Shown here piece after piece: positions 1 through 4,973 of a DNA stretch of 6,052 nucleotides. The stretch covers positions 1-6,052 of the forward strand of contig JAIXPM010000019.1 in the NCBI GenBank assembly GCA_027486275.1, in the 5' to 3' direction. This DNA is from Sphingomonadales bacterium (GTDB lineage: Bacteria; Pseudomonadota; Alphaproteobacteria; Sphingomonadales; Sphingomonadaceae). The first letter of the stretch is position 1. Every line of letters begins with the position of its first letter. The translations under genes and the position numbers were made by a program. Below the pieces are notes generated by a model. That model had not been told where the DNA came from. It ran no database searches and saw only the letters and a program-made list of their open reading frames with translations.

Positions 1-1175
1 ATGTCGGCGGCCTTGCCGGGTTCGAGCGTGCCGGTTTCGGCAGAGAGCCCGAGCAGTTCGGCCGCGCCGGTGGTGGCGCTGATCAGCACCTCGCGGGCCG
101 TCATCCCGCCGAATTCCACCATGTCGCTGGCTTCCTGGCCGTTGCGGCCGTGTTCGAACACGCCGGCATCGGTGCCGAAGGCGATGCGGGCGCCGGCGGC
201 GCGGGCGGCGATGATCTGTTTGCCGCGGCGTTCCAGGATGGCGCGCACCTTGGCTTCCACCACCGGGGTATAGGCGCCGCTGCCCAGCCGTTCGGCGGTG
301 GCGCGGAAGGGCAGCAGTGTGGGGACGAGCCAGCCCTTGTTGGCGGCGAGGGCCTTGGCGCCGGCTTCATCGGTGAAACTGCCATGCTCGACCGAATCGA
401 CGCCGGCGCGCGCTGCCGCCTCGATGCCGCGCGGGCCGTGGGCGTGGGCGGCAACCTTCAGGCCCAGGCTGTGGGCGGTGGTGACGATGGCGCGCATTTC
501 GTCGTCGGTGAAATGCTGGTCCAGCCCGCGGCCCTGCTGGCTGAGCACGCCGCCGGTGGCGGTGAACTTGATGACGTCGGCGCCGCGCTGGCTGGCTTCG
601 CGCACCCGGGCGGCGCATTCCACCGCGCCGGTGCAGGTGTTGCCCTGATCGAGCGCGTCATTCACCACCGGGGCAAAGCCGGACACGTCGCCATGGCCGC
701 CGACGATGGAGAGCGCCGCCCCAGCCGCCAGCACGCGCGGGCCGGGGAACATCCCTGAATTGATGGCATCGCGTACGGCGAAACCCGAAAGCCGCGCGCT
801 GCCCAGATCACGCACGGTGGTGAAGCCGGCCTTTGCGGTGATGCGGGCGTTCTTCAGGCCATAGGCCACCGAGAGTTCGGCGCTATCGATGGCTTCGCGC
901 CAGAAGGGCGTGCCGGGATCGCCGGTGAGGTGGACGTGGCTGTCGATCAGGCCGGGGCTGAGGGTGCGGCTGGACTGGTCGATCACCCGCGCGCCGGACG
1001 GGATGGGCGCGCTGGCCGGGTTGATGGCGGTGATGCGGCCATCGGTGACGATGATCGTGCTTGGGCCGAGCGCCGGTTTGGCGGCATCGGTGATGACGCG
1101 GCCGGCCTTGATCGCAATGGTTTCAGCGGCGGCCGGGTTGGCGAGGAGGAGGGCGGCGATGAGGGTGGTGCGCAT
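1..1175 (-). CDS. Secreted metal-dependent amidohydrolase, dipeptidase/imidazolonepropionase-like (3' end cut off by window edge)
   Basis: The reading frame runs from ATG at 1175 to the left edge without a stop, giving 391 residues; relatives are usually about 410-440, so roughly the last 20-50 residues are missing. Residues 1-17 form a short signal peptide (Arg2, hydrophobic core, Ala-Ala-Ala cleavage site before Glu18), so the enzyme is probably periplasmic or secreted. The amidohydrolase TIM-barrel metal ligands are all visible: H80-x-H82 in DSHVHL, Lys203 in VIKF (the lysine that is carboxylated in two-metal members), His in AAHAHG (244/246), His263 in VEHG and the catalytic Asp336 in GTDAG. 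This pattern matches the subgroup containing Xaa-Pro or Xaa-Arg/Lys dipeptidases and imidazolonepropionase-like proteins; the substrate cannot be read from sequence. A GGGGAA ribosome site lies 6 bases before the start. It sits downstream of mrp and the CoA-binding gene but is separated by 150 bases and may be transcribed independently. The family call is firm, the substrate is open. Confidence 0.93.
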   Translation of the reverse strand, partial: MRTTLIAALLLANPAAAETIAIKAGRVITDAAKPALGPSTIIVTDGRITAINPASAPIPSGARVIDQSSRTLSPGLIDSHVHLTGDPGTPFWREAIDSAELSVAYGLKNARITAKAGFTTVRDLGSARLSGFAVRDAINSGMFPGPRVLAAGAALSIVGGHGDVSGFAPVVNDALDQGNTCTGAVECAARVREASQRGADVIKFTATGGVLSQQGRGLDQHFTDDEMRAIVTTAHSLGLKVAAHAHGPRGIEAAARAGVDSVEHGSFTDEAGAKALAANKGWLVPTLLPFRATAERLGSGAYTPVVEAKVRAILERRGKQIIAARAAGARIAFGTDAGVFEHGRNGQEASDMVEFGGMTAREVLISATTGAAELLGLSAETGTLEPGKAAD

Positions 1176-1181
1176 GTTATG

Positions 1182-1187
1182 TTCCCC
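1182..1187 (-). promoter_or_regulatory. Ribosome binding site of the amidohydrolase
   Basis: On the minus strand GGGGAA stands 6 bases before the ATG at 1175. It supports this start, which also gives a complete signal peptide. Confidence 0.6.
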
Positions 1188-1291
1188 GGTTGTTGGTGGC
1201 TGTTTGCGCTGCTGTGGGACCGGGGGCCAGTTGCAAATGCGACAGGTGGCAGAGCGCCCCTCACCCGGGCCGCCCGAAAACGAAAGTGGGT

Positions 1292-1310
1292 GCAGGGCCT
1301 CAGGCCCTGC
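1292..1310. repeat. Perfect 9-bp inverted repeat between the CoA-binding gene and the amidohydrolase
   Basis: GCAGGGCCT and AGGCCCTGC flank a single central C, a perfect 19-base palindrome that could fold as a 6-bp GC stem with a 7-base loop. It lies 16 bases beyond the stop of the CoA-binding gene, within the 150-base gap before the amidohydrolase. Read on the minus strand it is followed about 8 bases later by a T-rich stretch (TTTCGTTTTC), so it could be a weak terminator for the mrp/CoA-binding transcript. The spacing to the T-run is too long for a textbook intrinsic terminator. A dispersed REP-like intergenic element is an alternative: the CCGCCGGAGG flank on the plus strand resembles repeats I recall from sphingomonad intergenic regions. 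The inverted repeat is certain, its role is not. Confidence 0.6.
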
Positions 1311-1325
1311 CCGCCGGAGGCCCGC

Positions 1326-1751
1326 TTACTTCTTCCTCAACCCAAGACGGCGAATCTCGATCTTTGGGCAGCGATCCATCACCACACCCAGCCCGGCGGC
1401 TTCGGCGCGGGCGGCGGTCACGGGGTCGATGACGCCAAGTTGCGTCCAGACGGCGCGCGCACCCACGGCGATGGCGTCGTCCACCACGCCGGAAACGAAT
1501 TCGCTGCGGCGGAACACGTCGACCATGTCGATGGGTTCGGCGATGTCGGCCAGCTGCGCCACAACGGTCTGGCCGTGGATCACCTGCCCGGCGAGCTGCG
1601 GGTTGACCGGGATCACGTGGTAGCCGTGGGCGAGCAGCATTCCCATCACCTCAAACGCGGCGCGGTCGGGGCGGTCGCTGGCGCCGACGAGCGCAATCGT
1701 GCTTGTCTCTTCCAGCAAGCGGGCGATGTCGGCGTCGGCGGTGAGCGGCAT
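1326..1751 (-). CDS. Small CoA-binding-domain protein (YccU-type, Rossmann fold)
   Basis: A 141-residue protein consisting almost wholly of one CoA_binding_2 domain, close in size to E. coli YccU. Visible features are the nucleotide-binding loop VGASDRP (residues 22-28) after the first beta strand, the second strand VIPVNP (46-51), the VWTQLGV segment (101-107) and the C-terminal MDRCPKIE motif (125-132), all typical of the family. The family resembles the CoA-binding domain of succinyl-CoA synthetase and acetyl-CoA synthetase (ADP-forming), but members of this stand-alone type have no established reaction. No signal peptide or membrane segment, so cytoplasmic. The ATG at 1751 follows the mrp stop by 4 bases; the two are almost certainly cotranscribed and probably translationally coupled, as only a weak AAGG precedes the start. 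The link to Fe-S carrier Mrp suggests, but does not show, a shared metabolic role. Confidence 0.93.
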   Translation of the reverse strand: MPLTADADIARLLEETSTIALVGASDRPDRAAFEVMGMLLAHGYHVIPVNPQLAGQVIHGQTVVAQLADIAEPIDMVDVFRRSEFVSGVVDDAIAVGARAVWTQLGVIDPVTAARAEAAGLGVVMDRCPKIEIRRLGLRKK

Positions 1752-1755
1752 GGCC

Positions 1756-2778
1756 TTACAGTCCGACCGTGACGATGACGCCGCGGGCGATCTCGTCGAA
1801 GATGGCGGCCGGCTCGCCGCTCACCGGCTGGGCGGTTTCGGAGGCGGTGCGCACCGCCATTTGCAGGGGGATGCGGCCAAGGAAGGGCACGCCCATCGCT
1901 TCGGCTTCCTTTTCGGCGCCGCCGTGGCCGAACGGATCAGAGACATGGCCGCAGGCCGGGCAGCAATAGCCCGCCATGTTTTCCACCACGCCAAGCACGC
2001 GCACATTCACTTCGCCGAACATGGCGACGGCGCGGCGGGCATCGATGAGGGCGAGATCCTGCGGGGTGGAGATGATGAGCGCGCCATCGGGCTTGAGTTT
2101 CTGCGCGAGCGTGAGCTGCACGTCGCCGGTGCCGGGCGGCAGATCGATGACCAGCACGTCGAGCGCGCCCCAATCACATTGTTCAACCATCTGCACGAGC
2201 GCGGAGGAGGCCATCGGCCCGCGCCAGACGATCGCCTTGTTGGGATCGGTCATCATGCCCATCGAAAGCGCCTTGATGCCGTGGCGCACTTCGGGTTGCA
2301 GCTTGTCGTTCTCGACCCGGGCGCGACCTTCGATGCCGAGCAGCGTGGGCACGGAGGGGCCATAGATATCGGCATCGAGCAGGCCGACCGTTTGCCCGGC
2401 GCGGGCCAGGGCGAAAGCCAGGTTGGCGGCGACGGTGGATTTGCCAACGCCGCCCTTGCCGCTGGCCACTGCAACCAGCTTGCGGATGCCCGGCACGGTG
2501 CTGGCCTTCGGTGCGGCCGTGGGCGTCGCGGCTCTGTCGGCGGTGAGGATGATACGCGCGACGCTCACACCGGGTACGCGCTTCACGGCGGCTTCAACGG
2601 TGGCCTGCAGGCGCTCGGCCGTGGTCTTGTCGAGGCCGTCCACCGCCAGCACCAGGCCCACGGTGCCATCGTCCTTCACCACGACGCCAGCGGCGCGGCC
2701 GGTTTCCACCACGGTGCCGCCGCCGGCTGGATCAGCCACCGCGGTCAGCGCGGTCATCACATCGTTCTTCACGGCCAT
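1756..2778 (-). CDS. mrp: Mrp/ApbC/NBP35-family P-loop ATPase, iron-sulfur cluster carrier
   Basis: A 340-residue cytoplasmic ATPase of the Mrp/ApbC family, which binds and transfers [4Fe-4S] clusters to apoproteins. The deviant Walker A GKGGVGKS is at 107-114 with the signature lysine at 108, the switch I motif DADIYGPS at 135-142, the switch II motif DLPPGTGD at 212-219, and the CPAC cluster-binding cysteines at 273 and 276. Residues 1-80 correspond to the MIP18/DUF59 domain but are divergent: the usual DPE-x-G-x-DIV-x-LG core reads DPAGGGTVVETG. A proline/alanine-rich linker (about 82-96) joins the halves. I chose the ATG at 2778 because AAGGAAG lies 9 bases upstream and MAVKNDVMTAL is a normal family N terminus. 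The frame is open further upstream to 3048, but that extension crosses the divergent promoter region and enters hflK. The gene is first in a leftward operon with the CoA-binding gene and diverges from hflK. Confidence 0.96.
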   Translation of the reverse strand: MAVKNDVMTALTAVADPAGGGTVVETGRAAGVVVKDDGTVGLVLAVDGLDKTTAERLQATVEAAVKRVPGVSVARIILTADRAATPTAAPKASTVPGIRKLVAVASGKGGVGKSTVAANLAFALARAGQTVGLLDADIYGPSVPTLLGIEGRARVENDKLQPEVRHGIKALSMGMMTDPNKAIVWRGPMASSALVQMVEQCDWGALDVLVIDLPPGTGDVQLTLAQKLKPDGALIISTPQDLALIDARRAVAMFGEVNVRVLGVVENMAGYCCPACGHVSDPFGHGGAEKEAEAMGVPFLGRIPLQMAVRTASETAQPVSGEPAAIFDEIARGVIVTVGL

Positions 2779-2787
2779 CAGCCTGTT

Positions 2788-2794
2788 CTTCCTT
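2788..2794 (-). promoter_or_regulatory. Ribosome binding site deciding the mrp start
   Basis: AAGGAAG on the minus strand ends 9 bases before the ATG at 2778. It favours this start over the upstream in-frame ATGs at 2904, 2913 and 3048. Confidence 0.65.
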
Positions 2795-2844
2795 GCAGTC
2801 GAGGCCATAACCGCAGACAAATGCCGCCGCAGTGCCGCATGGTC

Positions 2845-2905
2845 TCGCAATCCCCGTTCGGCGTCCGTATATAGATGTTTCAACGTCTTTCGATAAGGTT
2901 TCATC
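2845..2905. promoter_or_regulatory. Candidate divergent promoter region for mrp (left) and hflK (right)
   Basis: The 133 bases between the mrp and hflK starts are less GC-rich than the genes. The palindrome TATATA at 2868-2873 could be a -10 box on both strands. Leftward, TTATCG (2896-2891) is spaced 17 bases from it, a moderate sigma-70-type match that would give an mrp leader of about 80 bases. Rightward, the -35 match 17 bases upstream (TCGCAA, 2845-2850) is weak; transcription would begin near 2880 and leave an hflK leader of about 30 bases. These are eye-matched boxes without statistical support. No clear sigma-32 heat-shock promoter was seen for either gene. Confidence 0.35.
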
Positions 2906-2911
2906 CAGTCC

Positions 2912-4024
2912 ATGCCTTGGCAGAACAATGGTGAAGGTGGCGGCGACAGTCCGTCCGGTGCCGATGGCGAAGAGCCGCCGGCCAAGAAGCCTGAGAACCG
3001 GCCCGTGAATCCATGGGGCGAAGGCCCGCCGCGCCGCCCGATGGGCAAGCCCGGGCAGAGCCGTGGCGGCGATTTCGATGATCTGATCCGGCGCAGCCAG
3101 GAACGTCTGAAAACCCAGTTTGGCGGCGGCAGTGGCGGCAGCGGCGGCGGTTTCGATGTTGGTGATGGCCGCTGGCTGGTATGGGCCGGCGGGGCGATCG
3201 TGGCGGCCTGGGTGGTGTTTTCCAGTTTCTACTCGGTGGATGCGCAGTCAGCTGCAGTGGTGCAGCGTTTTGGCGCCTATGTTTCGACCACCGGCCCGGG
3301 CGTGCATTTCAAGCTGCCGTGGCCGATCGATGCGGTGGAACTGCGCAAGGTTGAGCAGATCAACATCATCGATATTTCGTCGAGCGAAGGCGCCAACGAG
3401 AATCTGATGCTCACCGGCGATCAGAATATCATCAACCTTGCCTACACTGTGCGCTGGAAGATCCGGAATCCGGAAAGCTTCTTGTATGAGCTTTCCGATC
3501 CGGAAAAAACCGTGCGCGAAGTGGCCGAATCGGCGATGCGTGCCGAAATCAGCCGCGCCTCGCTGAATGATGCACTGGGACCGCAACGCGCCCAGATCGC
3601 CGATCGGGTGCGCGAACGCATGCAGGAACTGCTTGATAGCTATCGCAGCGGTGTTGATGTGCGCGGCGTGGATATCAAGCAGGCCGATCCGCCCGCCGCC
3701 ATCGATGGCGCGTTCAAGGATGTTTCCGCGGCCCAGCAGGATGCGCAGCAATATCTGAACCGCGCCCGCACCTATGCCCAGGCGCTGGTCGCCAAGGCGC
3801 AGGGCGATGCCGCCGGCTTTGATGCCGTTTATGCCCAGTATCGCCTGGCCCCGGAAGTGACGCGCAAGCGCATGTATCTGGAAACCATGGAAAAGGTGCT
3901 GGCCAAGGTGGAAAAGACCGTGGTGGATGCTCCCGGTGTGGCGCCCTATCTGCCGCTGCCTGAAGTGCGCCGCCGCGCGGCAATCGCGCCGGCCGAGCCG
4001 GCCCCGGCCCCGGCACAGCGGTAA
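2912..4024 (+). CDS. hflK: HflK, SPFH-domain subunit of the HflKC complex that regulates FtsH
   Basis: A 370-residue inner-membrane protein that alternates with HflC in a large cage around the FtsH protease and limits its access to membrane proteins. The cytoplasmic N terminus (1-80) begins with the characteristic MPW and is rich in Gly, Pro and charged residues, with a glycine/serine tract at 71-80. One membrane helix lies at about 88-105, followed by SPFH motifs (VVQRFGAY 117-123, GPGVHFKLPWPID 128-140) on the periplasmic side. The SPFH domain runs to about 265, then comes a helical coiled-coil part (268-310) and the conserved APEVTRKRMYLETMEKVL (313-330), ending in an Ala/Pro-rich tail. 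The coiled-coil part seems 22 residues shorter than in E. coli HflK, measured from QQYL to APEV. MPWQNN is a standard HflK start, yet no good ribosome site precedes it; only AAGG about 14 bases upstream. hflC follows after 14 bases. Confidence 0.97.
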   Translation: MPWQNNGEGGGDSPSGADGEEPPAKKPENRPVNPWGEGPPRRPMGKPGQSRGGDFDDLIRRSQERLKTQFGGGSGGSGGGFDVGDGRWLVWAGGAIVAAWVVFSSFYSVDAQSAAVVQRFGAYVSTTGPGVHFKLPWPIDAVELRKVEQINIIDISSSEGANENLMLTGDQNIINLAYTVRWKIRNPESFLYELSDPEKTVREVAESAMRAEISRASLNDALGPQRAQIADRVRERMQELLDSYRSGVDVRGVDIKQADPPAAIDGAFKDVSAAQQDAQQYLNRARTYAQALVAKAQGDAAGFDAVYAQYRLAPEVTRKRMYLETMEKVLAKVEKTVVDAPGVAPYLPLPEVRRRAAIAPAEPAPAPAQR

Positions 4025-4025
4025 C

Positions 4026-4031
4026 GGAAAG
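4026..4031 (+). promoter_or_regulatory. Ribosome binding site of hflC
   Basis: GGAAAG lies directly after the hflK stop and 7 bases before the hflC ATG at 4039, supporting this start and translation from a shared hflK-hflC message. Confidence 0.6.
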
Positions 4032-4038
4032 AATCACG

Positions 4039-4887
4039 ATGGCCACCTTGACCCGCAATCCTGCAATACTGGCCGGCTTGGGCTTTGCCCTCGTCGTGCT
4101 GGCGATGAGCAGTTTCTACACCGTTCCCGAAACCCAGCAGGCCGTGGTGCTGCGCCTGGGCAAGCCGGAGCGGATCGTGAACGAATATGATCCGAAGGCA
4201 AAGCTGGGCGAAACCGGCGCCGGCCTGACGATGAAGGTGCCCTTCATCGAAGACGTGCGCTTCATCGACAAGCGCATCATGGATCTGGATATCGATGCGC
4301 AGACGGTGCTTTCCACCGATCAGCTGCGGTTGGTGGTGGATGCCTTTGCCCGGTTCCGCATCGTCAACCCGCAGCGCATGGTGGAAACCGTGGGCACCGA
4401 ACAGAATGCGGCCGACGCGCTGAAGCGAATCCTGGCATCGAAACTGCGCAACGAGCTGGGCAAGCAGCCATTTGCCGCGCTGCTGTCGCCGGAACGCGGG
4501 GCGCTGATGGATGATATCCAGTCCAGCGTGAACAGCCAGGCCAAGCAATATGGCGCCGAAATCGTGGACGTGCGCATCAAGCGCGCCGATCTGCCGTCGG
4601 GCCCGCCGCTGGAAGCAGCGTACGCGCGCATGGCCTCGGCCCGGCAGCAGGAAGCGGCGACCATCCGTGCCCAGGGCAACAAGCAGGCGCAATTGGTGCA
4701 GGCCGAAGCCGATGCCAGCGCGGCCCGCATCTATGCCGACAGTTTCGGCAAGGATCCGGAATTCTATGCCTTCTATCGCGCCATGCAGGCCTATCGCACC
4801 ACGTTCGAAGACGGCACCGCCACCGTGATCCTGGGGCCGAACAATGAATTCCTGCGCGAGTTCGAAGGCCGCAAGGGCAATCGCTGA
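4039..4887 (+). CDS. hflC: HflC, SPFH-domain partner of HflK
   Basis: A 282-residue membrane protein, partner of HflK in the FtsH-modulating complex. The N-terminal membrane anchor spans about residues 9-26 (ILAGLGFALVVLAMSSFY) with almost no cytoplasmic tail, as usual for HflC. Then come the SPFH domain with QQAVVLRLGKP (33-43), MKVPFIEDVRFIDKRI (65-80), the LSTDQLRLVVDAFARFRI strand region (91-108) and GAEIVDVRIKRADLP (172-186). The helical segment covers about 192-236 and ends in ADSFGKDPEFYAFYRAMQAYR (233-253), a hallmark of the family, followed by the short C-terminal domain. E. coli HflC has 334 residues. Part of the difference is an insert in the E. coli SPFH domain, and the rest is a helical segment 22 residues shorter here between the conserved RM (197-198) and DPEFYAF. 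The gene is in an operon with hflK, 14 bases downstream, and has its own GGAAAG site. Confidence 0.97.
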   Translation: MATLTRNPAILAGLGFALVVLAMSSFYTVPETQQAVVLRLGKPERIVNEYDPKAKLGETGAGLTMKVPFIEDVRFIDKRIMDLDIDAQTVLSTDQLRLVVDAFARFRIVNPQRMVETVGTEQNAADALKRILASKLRNELGKQPFAALLSPERGALMDDIQSSVNSQAKQYGAEIVDVRIKRADLPSGPPLEAAYARMASARQQEAATIRAQGNKQAQLVQAEADASAARIYADSFGKDPEFYAFYRAMQAYRTTFEDGTATVILGPNNEFLREFEGRKGNR

Positions 4888-4973
4888 GCCGCTCGGCCTT
4901 GTTCATGCACGGTTAGGCGTGTTGTTTGCATAAGCCAGATGGGCTCAACCGCATTGCAACCAGAAAGACAGAC

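Noticed and set aside
150..758. 202-residue Gly/Ala-rich plus-strand open frame
   Set aside because: Antisense to the amidohydrolase, whose metal-binding motifs are all in the opposite strand's frame.
930..1772. 280-residue plus-strand open frame opposite the amidohydrolase and CoA-binding genes
   Set aside because: It spans two real minus-strand genes and their gap, has no domain, and shows the composition of an antisense shadow.
1699..2874. 391-residue plus-strand open frame opposite mrp
   Set aside because: It is antisense to the well-supported mrp gene. Its protein is rich in His, Gly, Ala and Arg with no recognisable domain, typical of a shadow frame in GC-rich DNA.
3129..3152. Short GGCGGCAGT-like tandem repeat in hflK
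   Set aside because: It encodes a Gly/Ser linker in the cytoplasmic N terminus, common in HflK, and is explained by low-complexity coding.
3946..4692. 248-residue minus-strand open frame opposite hflC
   Set aside because: Shadow of hflC; repetitive His/Gln/Arg-rich composition and no start context.
4888..4973. Possible terminator or separate promoter between hflC and the Do protease
   Set aside because: Only 4-bp stems (CACG/CGTG and AGCC/GGCT) without a proper T-run, and TTGCAT at 4926-4931 has no acceptable -10 partner 17 bases later. Nothing strong enough to annotate.
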